A stretch of 64,000 bases of DNA from an uncultured Colwellia sp. (GTDB lineage: Bacteria > Pseudomonadota > Gammaproteobacteria > Enterobacterales > Alteromonadaceae). The first letter of the stretch is position 1, and the number at the start of each line of letters is the position of its first letter. Where the stretch lies: the NCBI GenBank assembly GCA_913058245.1, contig CAJXQJ010000001.1, positions 1 to 64,000 of the forward strand, read 5' to 3'. A model generated the notes under the pieces. That model was not told the origin of the DNA. It did no database searches and was given only the letters and a program-made list of their open reading frames with translations. A program made the translations under genes and the position numbers. This document shows positions 47,294-57,494 of the stretch, one piece after another.

Positions 47294-48421
47294 TTAACCA
47301 CGATAGTAGCGTTGTGAAACAAATGGCATTCTTTGAATGAGCATAGGTAACTTTTTACCACGAACGTCAGCATAAATTTCAGTGTCTAAAACAGCATACT
47401 TGGTTTCTACATAGCCCATAGCAATAGGAGCACCTTTACTAGGGCCAGCAGTACCACTGGTAACAATGCCAATTTTTTCATCATTGCTGTTATAAAGTTC
47501 AGCCCCTTCACGCACTGGAGCTTTGCCTAAGCCGACCATACCAATACGTTTACGTATTACGTCTTTTGTTACTATCTGATCTAGAATAATGTCCGCGCCA
47601 GGGAAACCACCAGCACGTGCACCGTCAGTACGACGTACTTTACTGATAGCCCATAAAAGGCTTGCTTCAACGGGTGTGGTTGTTTGGTCAATATCATGAC
47701 CATATAAGCACAGGCCTGACTCTAGTCGTAAAGAGTCCCTTGCGCCAAGACCAATCCATTCTACTTCTTGCTCTGCTAATAGTAAGCGAGTAATTCTCTC
47801 CGCATGTTCAGCTGGAATTGAAATTTCAAAGCCATCTTCGCCGGTATAACCCGCACGGCCTATAATGCATTCAGCACCATCGAAATTTACAACACGTGAA
47901 TCCATGAAAACCATATCAGCAGATTCTGGCAATAAGCGCTTCAGTACTTCGCCTGCTTTCGGTCCTTGTAGTGCAAGCAAAGCTCTACCTTCGAGTATTT
48001 CAATTTCTACATCTTCTGGTAAATGTTTTTGTAAATGTGCTATGTCTTGTGCCTTACAAGCGGCATTGACGACAACAAAAAGGTGATTGCCAAAGTTACT
48101 GACCATTAAATCATCAAGTAACCCACCTTGTTCATTTGTAAAAAGTGCATAACGCTGTTTGCCTTCAGGCAGATCAATAATGTCTACCGGTACTAAGGTT
48201 TCTAAAGCTTTTGCCGCATTTTTTCCTACTAATTTTAATTGTCCCATATGAGAAACATCGAATAACCCAGCCTGTGAGCGGGTATGCAAATGCTCTTTCT
48301 TCACCCCCATGTCATATTGTACAGGCATTTCATAGCCAGCAAACGGTACCATTTTGCCACTCGCTTCAAGGTGAAGGTCGTAACACGGGGTTTTAAGTAG
48401 TTTTTGGTTTGATTGAGTCAT
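47294..48421 (-). CDS. gcvT: Aminomethyltransferase (glycine cleavage T protein)
   Basis: This 375-residue protein is GcvT: TPCYDLHLEASGKMVPFAGYEMPVQYD, SQAGLFDVSHMGQLKLVG, RAGYTGEDGFEISIPAEHAE, LGARDSLRLESGLCLYGHDID and the C-terminal barrel with VTSGTAGPSKGAPIAMGYVE. It transfers the methylene group to tetrahydrofolate and frees ammonia. GGAG is five bases before the ATG. It follows the symporter gene by 61 bases on the same strand and is on the opposite strand to gcvH and gcvP, not the usual gcvTHP order. Confidence 0.96.
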   Translation of the reverse strand: MTQSNQKLLKTPCYDLHLEASGKMVPFAGYEMPVQYDMGVKKEHLHTRSQAGLFDVSHMGQLKLVGKNAAKALETLVPVDIIDLPEGKQRYALFTNEQGGLLDDLMVSNFGNHLFVVVNAACKAQDIAHLQKHLPEDVEIEILEGRALLALQGPKAGEVLKRLLPESADMVFMDSRVVNFDGAECIIGRAGYTGEDGFEISIPAEHAERITRLLLAEQEVEWIGLGARDSLRLESGLCLYGHDIDQTTTPVEASLLWAISKVRRTDGARAGGFPGADIILDQIVTKDVIRKRIGMVGLGKAPVREGAELYNSNDEKIGIVTSGTAGPSKGAPIAMGYVETKYAVLDTEIYADVRGKKLPMLIQRMPFVSQRYYRG

Positions 48422-48482
48422 AAGAGCTCCGTAAGCCGCCCGAATGGACGGCCTATAATATAGGATTAAGGGAAAAGAGGAG

Positions 48483-49865
48483 TTAGTCTGTTTGCTTTGT
48501 CATTTCGGCGGGCGCTTTACCGCCGCTAACAAAGTATTCTCGGGTTAACTTAATAACAACAGGGCTTAATAGCACGATTGCGATTAAGTTAGGAATTGCC
48601 ATTAGTGCATTCATAGTATCAGCAAGTAACCAAATGAACTCTAATGAGCCAATTGCCCCTACTGGCACAACAACAATCCAAAGTATACGGAATGGAATTA
48701 TTGCCTTAACACCGAAGAAGTACTGCACACATTTCTCACCGTATACACTCCAACCTAAGATAGTTGTAAAAGCAAATACTGTCAGTGCGATTGCGACGAT
48801 ATAGTTACCAAAAGGAATTGCTGTAGCGAAAGCGTTCGAAGTTAATTCTGCACCAGTAGCGCCAGATGTCCATTCGCCAGAAACAATAATAGCTAAGCCG
48901 GTAATTGAACAGACAATTAAGGTATCAATAAATGTACCTAACATGCCAACAAGGCCTTGTGCTACTGGGTTGTTAGTTTTAGCGGCAGCATGAGCAATTG
49001 GTGCACTACCTAAACCAGCTTCGTTTGAGAAAACACCACGAGCGACACCAAAACGGATTGCAGCCCATACAGCAGCACCAGCAAAACCACCTTCAGCGGC
49101 TGTGGAAGTAAAAGCACTTTCAAAAATTAATGCGAATGCGGCAGGAATATCAGCAGCATGGATAATAAGTACGACAACACCAGCGCTGATGTAAAATACC
49201 GCCATAAGAGGTACAAGTTTACCTGCAACATCACCAATTCGTTTAATGCCACCCATTAATACTAAGCCAACAAGTATCATCAGAATAATACCCGTAGCCA
49301 CAGGTGCTATTCCAAAGTTACTCTCAAGTGCATTGGCAACTGAATTGGTTTGAACTGTATTACCAATTCCAAAGGCAGCAACGGAGCCAAATAGTGCAAA
49401 CGCGCCACCTAACCAACCCCAGCGACTCGATAAGCCGTTTTTAATATAGTACATTGGACCACCAGTGTGGTTACCATTTTCATCTACTTCACGGTAGCGA
49501 ACTGCTAGCACTGCTTCAGCAAACTTAGTTGCCATACCAACCAAAGCGGTACACCACATCCAGAATAATGCACCTGGACCACCTAAGAAAATTGCCGTTG
49601 CAACACCTGCGATGTTACCTGTACCAATCGTTGCAGAAAGGGATGTCATCAATGCATTAAAAGGACTTATTTCTCCTTTAGCACTTTTATCTTCATCTGG
49701 TATACGACCACTCCAGAGCAACTTAAAACCGGTTCCTAACTTTAAAACTGGCATAAATCGTAAACTAACGGTTAAGAACAAACCGACGCCCAGTATCATG
49801 ACAAGCATAGGAACACCCCACACAATACCATTTAGACTGGATATTAAACTCGTTAAAAATTCCAT
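48483..49865 (-). CDS. Alanine/glycine:cation symporter (AGCS family)
   Basis: This 460-residue protein has about eleven helices and the AGCS signature: SLSATIGTGNIAGVATAIFLGGPGALFWMWCTALVGMATKFAE, then YRE and GGPMYYIKNGL, and ARGVFSNEAGLGSAPIAHAAAKTNNPVAQGLVGMLGTFIDTLIVC. These carriers take up alanine or glycine with sodium. GAGG precedes the ATG. Standing upstream of gcvT and next to a glycine-serine catabolic cluster, glycine is the likely substrate. A GTTTCC-N4-GGAAAC palindrome lies about 97 bases upstream. Confidence 0.93.
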   Translation of the reverse strand: MEFLTSLISSLNGIVWGVPMLVMILGVGLFLTVSLRFMPVLKLGTGFKLLWSGRIPDEDKSAKGEISPFNALMTSLSATIGTGNIAGVATAIFLGGPGALFWMWCTALVGMATKFAEAVLAVRYREVDENGNHTGGPMYYIKNGLSSRWGWLGGAFALFGSVAAFGIGNTVQTNSVANALESNFGIAPVATGIILMILVGLVLMGGIKRIGDVAGKLVPLMAVFYISAGVVVLIIHAADIPAAFALIFESAFTSTAAEGGFAGAAVWAAIRFGVARGVFSNEAGLGSAPIAHAAAKTNNPVAQGLVGMLGTFIDTLIVCSITGLAIIVSGEWTSGATGAELTSNAFATAIPFGNYIVAIALTVFAFTTILGWSVYGEKCVQYFFGVKAIIPFRILWIVVVPVGAIGSLEFIWLLADTMNALMAIPNLIAIVLLSPVVIKLTREYFVSGGKAPAEMTKQTD

Positions 49866-49961
49866 AATAACCTCATTACCTTGTTGTAATTTTATTTTTA
49901 CTACCTGCTTTTGTTGCGGGTATTTCTGTGATTATTCTCTTAATCAGAAACGTTACTTTTC

Positions 49962-49977
49962 GTTTCCAATAGGAAAC
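49962..49977. promoter_or_regulatory. GTTTCC-N4-GGAAAC operator, symporter side
   Basis: GTTTCCAATAGGAAAC is followed by AAAGT. The same 21 bases occur once more, with one difference, in front of sdaA (51155-51175). The two copies flank the XRE-cupin regulator gene, so this is a good candidate for its operator controlling the symporter-gcvT transcript. Confidence 0.75.
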
Positions 49978-50307
49978 AAAGTAAATACTTAGGAAAAAAT
50001 AAGCAACCTTTAATTACAGTTTATGCACATTTTTTTAACAACAAAATCAAAAAACACAATTAAAACAAAATCTTAATATTTTGCTGAAAATTGTTATAAA
50101 TTCTGTAAATGCGGCATTAATCAAATTTACTGCGTAAATATTCAGAAATCCTTATGTGAGAGTTTGTTTTATTTGTTAATTAAGCTTTCTATTATGATTA
50201 GAGTATGGTTGAAGTTTTAAATGTTCACAGCAAAAATAATAGCAAAGGTATTCATATGAAAGCGGCAATTTTTTAGGGAGGTCTTTTGTGATATTGCTTC
50301 GAGAAGG

Positions 50308-50331
50308 GCTTGTTTTTGTATTAAAACAAGC
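50308..50331 (-). terminator. Hairpin after XRE-cupin gene
   Basis: GCTTGTTTT and AAAACAAGC form a 9-bp stem with a 6-base loop, 66 bases after the regulator's stop codon. No T-tract follows, so terminator function is doubtful. Confidence 0.4.
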
Positions 50332-50396
50332 TATCTGATGTTTATGATGGTGTTTATTTTTGTTTTAAATCAATGGTTTGTTTTGTTTTTTGAGTG

Positions 50397-51026
50397 CTAG
50401 TCTGCTGTTACCCAGAGAATAACGGCATCTTCTTCACTAACAGAGATAACTAAATGTCCCATAGTAGCGTCGTAATACACGTTGTCACCTTTATTTAGGT
50501 TCATTGGCTCATAAAATTCAGTTAATAATTGAATTTCACCTTCTAACACCAATAAAAACTCTTCTCCTTCATGGCGAACCCACTCACCAAAGTCTTCAAA
50601 ACTTCTCGCATAGACTCGGCTTTTGTATGGCATCATTTTTTTATTACGAAACTGTGTGGCAAGTAATTCATGTTCATACGTTGATGTTACATGCGACTTT
50701 CCTGAGCTCTTTAAAGTAATGTCTCTTCGCCCTGTCGCTTGTCTCGCTTTAGGTTTTGTAAAAAGCTGGGGCAGCTCTATATCAAGGCCTGTAGCCAATT
50801 TTTGCATAACAGTAAAGGTTGGAGATATTTGCTCGTTTTCTATTTTTGATAACGTTGAACGGGCTAAGCCAGTGCGTTTACTGGCCTCTTCAAGAGTAAG
50901 CTTATTGTTAGTGCGTATGGCTTTCAATTGCGCACCGATCGTTATCTTTTCAACTGCGCGAACATTTTCTTGGCTGTCAGCCACTACCATAGAAGGGTAT
51001 ACATCTACTTTGTTTTGTTCACTCAT
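50397..51026 (-). CDS. XRE-family regulator with C-terminal cupin domain
   Basis: This roughly 209-residue protein has an N-terminal HTH (IGAQLKAIRTNNKLTLEEASKRTGLARSTLSKIENEQISPTFTVMQKLATGLDIEL, about 25-80) and a C-terminal cupin (FGEWVRHEGEEFLLVLEGEIQLLTEFYEPMNLNKGDNVYYDATMGHLVIS, about 140-205). Such regulators often sense amino-acid-related metabolites through the cupin. I chose the ATG at 51026; a GTG three codons upstream is possible. It lies between the two arms of the glycine/serine cluster, with matching palindromes on each side, so it probably controls both. Whether it represses or activates cannot be told. Confidence 0.9.
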   Translation of the reverse strand: MSEQNKVDVYPSMVVADSQENVRAVEKITIGAQLKAIRTNNKLTLEEASKRTGLARSTLSKIENEQISPTFTVMQKLATGLDIELPQLFTKPKARQATGRRDITLKSSGKSHVTSTYEHELLATQFRNKKMMPYKSRVYARSFEDFGEWVRHEGEEFLLVLEGEIQLLTEFYEPMNLNKGDNVYYDATMGHLVISVSEEDAVILWVTAD

Positions 51027-51154
51027 TTTATTCACTAATTAAAAAAATACTGATGAGTCTAATTGTTACATATCCTGCGCGGGCAAAAAACCCGAAATAG
51101 TAAAAAATAAACAATTAGTAAAATCAACACTTAAGCTGATTTTTTATGGAAAAA

Positions 51155-51170
51155 GTTTCCGATAGGAAAC
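51155..51170. promoter_or_regulatory. GTTTCC-N4-GGAAAC operator, sdaA side
   Basis: GTTTCCGATAGGAAAC is followed by AAAGT and lies 85 bases upstream of sdaA and 128 bases from the regulator start. It differs by one base from the copy before the symporter gene. It may control sdaA-glyA-gcvH-gcvP and the regulator itself. Confidence 0.75.
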
Positions 51171-51255
51171 AAAGTTGTTGAAATGGAAAGTGGAGGCTGT
51201 TATGTTTTAAAAACGTTACGAAGTTGATCGTTTATGTAAATACCAAGGATAAGAC

Positions 51256-52623
51256 ATGGCACATAGTATTTTCGATTTATTTAAAATAGGTGTTGGACCT
51301 TCAAGTTCACACACCGTTGGACCTATGGTTGCCGGTAACCGTTTTATCAAATTACTATCTAACTCGACTGCGTTAACTAAAACATCTCACCTACAAGTTA
51401 ACTTATATGGTTCTCTTGCATTAACTGGAAAAGGTCATGCAACCGATATTGCGTCAACATTAGGTTTGATGTCTCAATCACCAGACCTAGTTAATCCAGA
51501 TAAAATTCCCGAGTTATTAAAAAATATTAAAGAAACGCAGAAATTACCGCTTTGCCGGAAAGATGGTGTTGCTATTCGTTTTAATCCAAAAACTGACATT
51601 GTTTTTAATTTTTCAGCGTTTCTACCTGAACATCCAAATGGCATGACGATATCAGCCCTAAATGAAAGTGGGGAGGTAGTTTTACAGCAAACATATTTTT
51701 CAGTTGGTGGTGGTTTTGTTCTAGATAAGGAACAACTTGGAACTGATGTTCAATTGTCGGTTTCTTTACCGTACCCATTTGAAAATGCCAAAGAGTTACT
51801 TGAACACTGCCAAGAAAATCAACGTTCAATTACGCAAATTATGTTGGCCAATGAGAAGGCGTTGGGCACTGATGATATTTTAGAAAAAATAGCGCAAATG
51901 TGGCAAGTAATGTCTGCGTGTATTGAACGTGGTATTGCTACAGGTGGTGTTTTACCAGGCAGTTTAAAGCTAAAGCGACGCGCATATGATATGCATCAAC
52001 GCCTTATTGGAACTAGTCAAGAAGAGCAGTTTGATACGCTTGATTGGGTAAACCTTTATGCCATGGCCGTTAATGAAGAAAATGCTGCTGGCGGCAGAGT
52101 GGTTACTGCACCGACTAATGGCGCAGCTGGAGTTATTCCTGCGGTTATTGCTTGGTTTCTCAAATTTAAAAGTAAAAACGATCAGCAAGGCATTATTGAG
52201 TTTATGACAACCGCTGCAGCCATAGGTTTACTTTATAAAAAGAATGCTTCGATATCTGCAGCTGAAGTGGGTTGCCAAGGTGAAATAGGAGTTGCTTGTT
52301 CAATGGCTGCGGCAGGTCTAACGGCTGCAATGGGAGGAACCCCAGAGCAAGTTGAAAATGCTGCAGAGATCGGAATGGAGCATAACTTGGGCTTAACCTG
52401 TGATCCTATCAATGGTTTAGTACAAGTGCCCTGTATTGAACGCAATACCATGGGAGCGTTAAAAGCGATTAATGCTAGTCGTTTAGCTATGCAGAGTGAT
52501 GGCATACATCATGTACATCTTGATGATGTAATTAAAACCATGCATCAAACAGGTCTAGATATGATGAGCAAATATAAAGAAACCTCTCAAGGTGGTTTAG
52601 CTATAAACGTTGTTGCTTGTTAA
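51256..52623 (+). CDS. sdaA: L-serine ammonia-lyase (single chain)
   Basis: This 455-residue protein starts [21 protein letters not shown], the serine dehydratase beta part, then an alpha part with the iron-sulfur cysteines in [41 protein letters not shown]. It deaminates serine to pyruvate and ammonia using a [4Fe-4S] cluster. It is the first gene of the sdaA-glyA-gcvH-gcvP-porin group, AAGGAT precedes the ATG, and a regulator palindrome lies upstream. Confidence 0.95.
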   Translation: MAHSIFDLFKIGVGPSSSHTVGPMVAGNRFIKLLSNSTALTKTSHLQVNLYGSLALTGKGHATDIASTLGLMSQSPDLVNPDKIPELLKNIKETQKLPLCRKDGVAIRFNPKTDIVFNFSAFLPEHPNGMTISALNESGEVVLQQTYFSVGGGFVLDKEQLGTDVQLSVSLPYPFENAKELLEHCQENQRSITQIMLANEKALGTDDILEKIAQMWQVMSACIERGIATGGVLPGSLKLKRRAYDMHQRLIGTSQEEQFDTLDWVNLYAMAVNEENAAGGRVVTAPTNGAAGVIPAVIAWFLKFKSKNDQQGIIEFMTTAAAIGLLYKKNASISAAEVGCQGEIGVACSMAAAGLTAAMGGTPEQVENAAEIGMEHNLGLTCDPINGLVQVPCIERNTMGALKAINASRLAMQSDGIHHVHLDDVIKTMHQTGLDMMSKYKETSQGGLAINVVAC

Positions 52624-52700
52624 ACGAAATTATTGTCGGTTACTTCGACACATTCGCTAAGTGTTCAAGTATTTAGCGGTTTAAATAAAGGATAGTAAAG

Positions 52701-53996
52701 ATGAAAAGTCATTATACATCTCATGAATTAGAACAATTTTTTTCAGCTAAATTGCCTGACACGGATGGGGCGATACAAGTTGCTATTGATCTAGAAGTTA
52801 AGCGCCAAGAGCAACAAATCGAACTTATTGCCTCAGAGAATATTGTTTCTAAAGCGGTAATGGAAACGCAAGGTACTGTACTCACTAATAAATATGCAGA
52901 AGGTTACCCTGGTCGTCGTTACTATGGTGGTTGTGAGCATGTCGATTTAGTTGAGAAGCTTGCAATTGACCGTGCAAAACAAATTTTTAGTGCTGAATAT
53001 GTTAACGTTCAGCCTCATTCAGGTGCACAAGCTAATGGTGCTGTTATGTTAGCGTTAGTGCAGCCTGGAGATACCATTTTAGGTATGTCACTAGATGCTG
53101 GTGGTCACTTAACCCACGGCGCACGCCCAGCACAATCAGGTAAGTGGTTTAACGCTATTCAATACGGCGTACGTAAAGATGATATGCGCATTGATTATGA
53201 TGAAGTATTAGCCTTAGCTAAAGAGCATAAGCCTAAGCTTATCATCGCTGGTGGTTCAGCTATCCCACGCCAAATTGATTTTTCTCAATTTAGAAAAATT
53301 GCAGATGAAGTTGGGGCATTATTAATGGTTGATATGGCACATATTGCCGGTTTAGTGGCAACAGGCCATCATCAAAACCCATTGCCGTATGCTGACATCG
53401 TTACAACAACAACCCATAAAACATTGCGTGGTCCGCGTGGTGGTTTGATTCTAACCAATGATGAAACTATCGCGAAGAAAATTAACTCTGCCGTTTTTCC
53501 TGGCTTACAAGGTGGCCCATTAATGCATGTTATTGCCGCCAAAGCCGTTGCTTTAGGTGAAGTGTTAGAACCTGAATTTAACGCTTACATTAAAAATGTA
53601 CTTAGCAATGCCAATGTACTTGCCGAAACGTTAAAAGAACGTGGATGCGATATCGTCACTGACGGTACAGACACTCATTTAATGTTGGTTGATTTAAGAC
53701 CAAAAGGTTTAAAAGGCAATGCCGCGGAAGAAAGTTTAGAACGTGCCGGCATTACTTGTAATAAAAATGGCATCCCGTTTGATCCTGAAAAACCTATGGT
53801 TACATCGGGTATTCGCTTAGGAACGCCAGCTGGTACCAGTCGAGGTTTTGGTAACGATGAATTTGAAATAATTGGTCAGTTAATTGGTGACGTACTAGAT
53901 GGACTAGTCACTAACCCCGATGATAATAGTGTTGCAGAAAAAAAAGCTCTACAACATGTCAAAGCGCTATGCGAGAAATTTCCTTTGTATAGCTAA
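52701..53996 (+). CDS. glyA: Serine hydroxymethyltransferase
   Basis: This 431-residue PLP enzyme has Lys240 in [64 protein letters not shown] and [14 protein letters not shown]. It interconverts glycine plus methylene-THF with serine. The 20-residue N-terminal extension and the cluster with gcvHP and sdaA suggest a catabolic paralogue like P. aeruginosa GlyA2 (PA2444) rather than the housekeeping copy, which would be elsewhere. It follows sdaA by 77 bases. Confidence 0.95.
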   Translation: MKSHYTSHELEQFFSAKLPDTDGAIQVAIDLEVKRQEQQIELIASENIVSKAVMETQGTVLTNKYAEGYPGRRYYGGCEHVDLVEKLAIDRAKQIFSAEYVNVQPHSGAQANGAVMLALVQPGDTILGMSLDAGGHLTHGARPAQSGKWFNAIQYGVRKDDMRIDYDEVLALAKEHKPKLIIAGGSAIPRQIDFSQFRKIADEVGALLMVDMAHIAGLVATGHHQNPLPYADIVTTTTHKTLRGPRGGLILTNDETIAKKINSAVFPGLQGGPLMHVIAAKAVALGEVLEPEFNAYIKNVLSNANVLAETLKERGCDIVTDGTDTHLMLVDLRPKGLKGNAAEESLERAGITCNKNGIPFDPEKPMVTSGIRLGTPAGTSRGFGNDEFEIIGQLIGDVLDGLVTNPDDNSVAEKKALQHVKALCEKFPLYS

Positions 53997-54100
53997 TCAC
54001 TTAATGAACTAAAGCAGAGCTTTAGTTCACTTCTCACCCCTTTATTTATGGCGATAAATCATTGCCAGGGGAGAGTCATCACTAAATTTTGGAGTCTGTT

Positions 54101-54487
54101 ATGAGCACAGTAGAAAAAAACTATAAATTTGCCGCCAGTCACGAATGGGTAAAAGACAATGGCGATGGCACGGTAACGCTTGGTATTTCAAGTCATGCGC
54201 AAGAGTTATTAGGTGATGTGGTTTTTGTCGAGCTTCCTGAAGAAGGCGACACGATTACCGCTGGAGAAAGCTTCTCACTTGTTGAATCAGTTAAAGCCGC
54301 ATCAGATGTTTATGCGCCTGTGTCAGGAGAAGTTATTGCGGTTAATGAAGAGCTTGATGATAGCCCGGAGCTCATTAACGAAGCGTCTTTTACAGAAGGT
54401 TGGATAGCTAAAGTACGACTTTCTACACCCGCACAGCTTGATGAATTACTTGATAGCACCGCTTATTACGAGGCTGTTGAAGAGTAA
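54101..54487 (+). CDS. gcvH: Glycine cleavage H protein
   Basis: This 128-residue protein starts at the ATG 54101 (GGAG six bases upstream), not at the TTG 54089. Lipoyl-carrying Lys65 is in SLVESVKAASDVYAPVSGEV. It shuttles the aminomethyl group between GcvP, GcvT and the lipoamide dehydrogenase. It is 104 bases after glyA and 58 bases before gcvP. Confidence 0.96.
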   Translation: MSTVEKNYKFAASHEWVKDNGDGTVTLGISSHAQELLGDVVFVELPEEGDTITAGESFSLVESVKAASDVYAPVSGEVIAVNEELDDSPELINEASFTEGWIAKVRLSTPAQLDELLDSTAYYEAVEE

Positions 54488-54545
54488 CCTCTTCACCCAT
54501 CTAACAATAACAAGACATTAGCTCAATGGGGCTTTTGGAGTAATT

Positions 54546-57407
54546 ATGAGTAATGAAAGTTTACTAGCGCAATTAGGTGATGATTTAGATTTTATTGGTC
54601 GCCACAACGGCCCAAACCTTAAGCAAAAACAGTATATGTTAAGTGCGTTAGGTGTTGAATCAATTGATAAGTTAATTGATGAAACTGTACCTGAAAATAT
54701 TCGCCTTCATCAACCTATGTCACTTGAAAAGCCCTTAAGTGAAGTCGACATGCTAGCAAAACTACAAGCGATTGCGGCAAAAAATCAAGTAAACAAAACT
54801 TATATTGGTCAAGGTTATTATGACACCCATGTGCCTAATGTAATTTTACGCAACGTTTTTGAAAACCCAGGTTGGTATACCGCTTATACACCATATCAAC
54901 CTGAAATATCGCAAGGACGATTAGAAGCGCTATTAAATTACCAGCAAATGATCACTGACCTCACCGCGATGGAATTATCAAATGCTTCTTTGCTTGATGA
55001 AGCTACTGCGGCGGCTGAAGCGATGAGTCTCTGTAAGCGAGCGGGTAAAAATAAAAGCAATAGCTTCTTTGTTAGTGATGACGTACACCCACAAACTTTA
55101 GATGTTATTCGAACTCGCGCTCAGTATTTTTCATTTGAGATAATTGTGGCTCCTTGTCATGAGCTCGATCAACATGACGTATTTGGCGCTTTATTGCAAT
55201 ATCCTGGCACTACCGGTCAAGTTCACAGTTTAGAATCATTAATCGCTCAAGCGCATAGTAAAAAGACGCTCATTGCAGTGGCAACAGATTTACTGGCATT
55301 AACCGTTTTAAAGGCACCTGGTGAAATTGGCGCTGATGTTGTGATAGGTAGTGCACAACGATTTGGTGTTCCTATGGGGTATGGTGGTCCTCATGCCGCA
55401 TTTATGGCCACCAGTGAAAAATATAAACGTACCATTCCTGGGCGCGTTATTGGTGTGTCAATTGATAGTAAAGGCAAGCCTGGTTTACGCATGGCGATGC
55501 AAACACGTGAGCAGCATATTCGACGTGAAAAAGCCAATTCCAATATTTGTACGGCTCAGGCCTTACTTGCCAATATGGCATCATTTTTTGCTGTATACCA
55601 TGGTCCTGATGGCTTGAAAAAAATTGCACGTCGCGTAAATCGTCTAATGTCAATTTTAGCTAAAGGCTTGCAACAAGCAGGGATTAGCCTTGTACATGAG
55701 CAATTCTTTGACACTATTACCTTACAAACCAATGAAAATACTGGTGCTATATATCAACGAGCACTTGACCAAGGTCTTAATTTACGCAGATTACCTGAAC
55801 AATTAGGTATCAGTATTGATGAAACCACAACGGCTGCAGACATTGAGCTTTTATTGCTAGTTATCACTGAGCAAACAATAGCAGTCAGCGAAATAGAGCC
55901 GTTGTTGACGGAAGAATTTTCTTATATACCGGAAGAGTGCCGTCGTAAAAGTGAATTTTTAACCCACCCAGTTTTTAATAGTTATCATAGTGAAACACGG
56001 ATGTTGCGTTATATGAAAAGTCTTGAAAATAAAGACTTTTCATTAACTCACGGTATGATCCCACTAGGCTCATGTACTATGAAGCTTAATGCCACCGCAC
56101 AAATGATCCCTGTGACTTGGCCAGAATTCTCTCGAATGCACCCTTACGCACCAGAAGAGCAATGTTTAGGCTACCAAGCATTATCAGAAAGCCTAAGCGC
56201 AATGTTGTGCAGCGTTACCGGCTACGATGCTTTTTCGTTACAACCCAATTCTGGAGCGCAAGGTGAATATGCTGGACTAATTGCGATTCAGCGCTATCAC
56301 GCTTCTCGTGGTGATCATCATCGTAATATTTGCCTTATTCCAAGTTCTGCACACGGTACTAACCCTGCAAGTGCGGCAATGGTATCAATGCGTATTGTCA
56401 TTGTTGCTTGTGACAAGCTTGGCAATGTCGATATGGATGATTTGGCTAGCAAAATTGCACTACACAAAGAGCAATTAGCGGCAATTATGATCACATACCC
56501 GTCCACTCATGGCGTGTATGAAGAAAGTATTAAAGAAATATGCCAACAAGTTCATGATGCTGGCGGCCAAGTCTATTTAGATGGTGCCAACATGAATGCA
56601 CAAGTGGGCATTACATCGCCGGGCTTTATTGGCTCTGATGTTTCTCATTTAAATTTACATAAAACCTTTTGTATCCCTCACGGTGGCGGTGGTCCTGGCA
56701 TGGGACCAATCGGTGTTAAATCTCACTTAGCTGAGTTTTTACCTGGCCATTGTACCGAAGGAACATATGGTGCGGTATCAGCAACAGCAATGGGCAGTGC
56801 TTCAATCTTACCTATTTCATGGGCGTATATTGCACTTATGGGAACCAAAGGCCTAACGGAAGCCACTGAGTTAGCAATTCTAAACGCTAATTACATTATG
56901 GAAAAGCTTAGCCCACATTATCCCGTGTTATTTAGAGGTAACAAAGGTCGAGTAGCGCACGAATGTATTATCGACTTAAGGCCACTAAAAGAGTCTTCAG
57001 GAATAAGTGAAGAGGATGTTGCTAAGCGTCTTATGGATTTTGGTTTCCATGCACCAACCATGTCATTTCCTGTTGCTGGCACTTTGATGATTGAGCCAAC
57101 AGAGAGTGAGTCACTTGAAGAGTTGGATAAGTTTATTGATGCCATGGTTACCATACGCCATGAAATAGCGAAAGTTGAAGATGGCACTTGGTCTCTCACC
57201 GATAACCCTTTAGTCAATGCCCCTCACACCCTAAGTGACCTAACCGAAGCTGAGTGGCCACGCGCTTATTCACGCATGACAGCATGTTACCCAAGCAGTA
57301 GCCCTGACCAAGCCAAGTTTTGGCCAACAACGAACCGAATTGACAATGTTTACGGCGATAGAAATTTAATTTGTGGTTGTCCGAGTATCGACAACTACAT
57401 CGATTAA
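54546..57407 (+). CDS. gcvP: Glycine dehydrogenase (decarboxylating), P protein
   Basis: This 953-residue protein is a full-length single-chain GcvP. It has [21 protein letters not shown] at the start, the first-half [22 protein letters not shown] block, and the PLP Lys706 in [21 protein letters not shown]. It decarboxylates glycine and passes the aminomethyl group to GcvH. TTTTGGAG precedes the ATG. Confidence 0.97.
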   Translation: MSNESLLAQLGDDLDFIGRHNGPNLKQKQYMLSALGVESIDKLIDETVPENIRLHQPMSLEKPLSEVDMLAKLQAIAAKNQVNKTYIGQGYYDTHVPNVILRNVFENPGWYTAYTPYQPEISQGRLEALLNYQQMITDLTAMELSNASLLDEATAAAEAMSLCKRAGKNKSNSFFVSDDVHPQTLDVIRTRAQYFSFEIIVAPCHELDQHDVFGALLQYPGTTGQVHSLESLIAQAHSKKTLIAVATDLLALTVLKAPGEIGADVVIGSAQRFGVPMGYGGPHAAFMATSEKYKRTIPGRVIGVSIDSKGKPGLRMAMQTREQHIRREKANSNICTAQALLANMASFFAVYHGPDGLKKIARRVNRLMSILAKGLQQAGISLVHEQFFDTITLQTNENTGAIYQRALDQGLNLRRLPEQLGISIDETTTAADIELLLLVITEQTIAVSEIEPLLTEEFSYIPEECRRKSEFLTHPVFNSYHSETRMLRYMKSLENKDFSLTHGMIPLGSCTMKLNATAQMIPVTWPEFSRMHPYAPEEQCLGYQALSESLSAMLCSVTGYDAFSLQPNSGAQGEYAGLIAIQRYHASRGDHHRNICLIPSSAHGTNPASAAMVSMRIVIVACDKLGNVDMDDLASKIALHKEQLAAIMITYPSTHGVYEESIKEICQQVHDAGGQVYLDGANMNAQVGITSPGFIGSDVSHLNLHKTFCIPHGGGGPGMGPIGVKSHLAEFLPGHCTEGTYGAVSATAMGSASILPISWAYIALMGTKGLTEATELAILNANYIMEKLSPHYPVLFRGNKGRVAHECIIDLRPLKESSGISEEDVAKRLMDFGFHAPTMSFPVAGTLMIEPTESESLEELDKFIDAMVTIRHEIAKVEDGTWSLTDNPLVNAPHTLSDLTEAEWPRAYSRMTACYPSSSPDQAKFWPTTNRIDNVYGDRNLICGCPSIDNYID

Positions 57408-57494
57408 TAACGGTGCCTACCGGCGCGATTAAAGAAAAGAAATAAAGTGCTTAGCACTGAAGTTTCTAATAACTGGAAAACTGAGGAAATAGAA

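Larger units (their letters stand above)
49866..50396. promoter_or_regulatory. 531-base region upstream of symporter gene
   Basis: Between the symporter start and the regulator stop there is no sizeable gene. It holds the palindrome at 49962-49977, an upstream half-site-like GAAACG/CGTTTC pair (49948-49967) and a hairpin at 50308-50331. No glycine riboswitch core is visible. A 16-codon ORF with a strong GGGAGG (50288-50338) overlaps the hairpin; its reality is doubtful. Confidence 0.6.

Noticed and set aside
50288-50338. 16-codon ORF with perfect GGGAGG in the symporter-regulator gap
   Set aside because: The Shine-Dalgarno is striking but the ORF overlaps a hairpin and leads into the end of a gene on the opposite strand, so it cannot be an ordinary leader. 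Left unannotated.
49866-50396. Glycine riboswitch before the symporter gene, or before gcvT, gcvH or sdaA
   Set aside because: I looked for the conserved glycine aptamer cores in these spacers and saw none; the protein-operator palindromes explain the region better.
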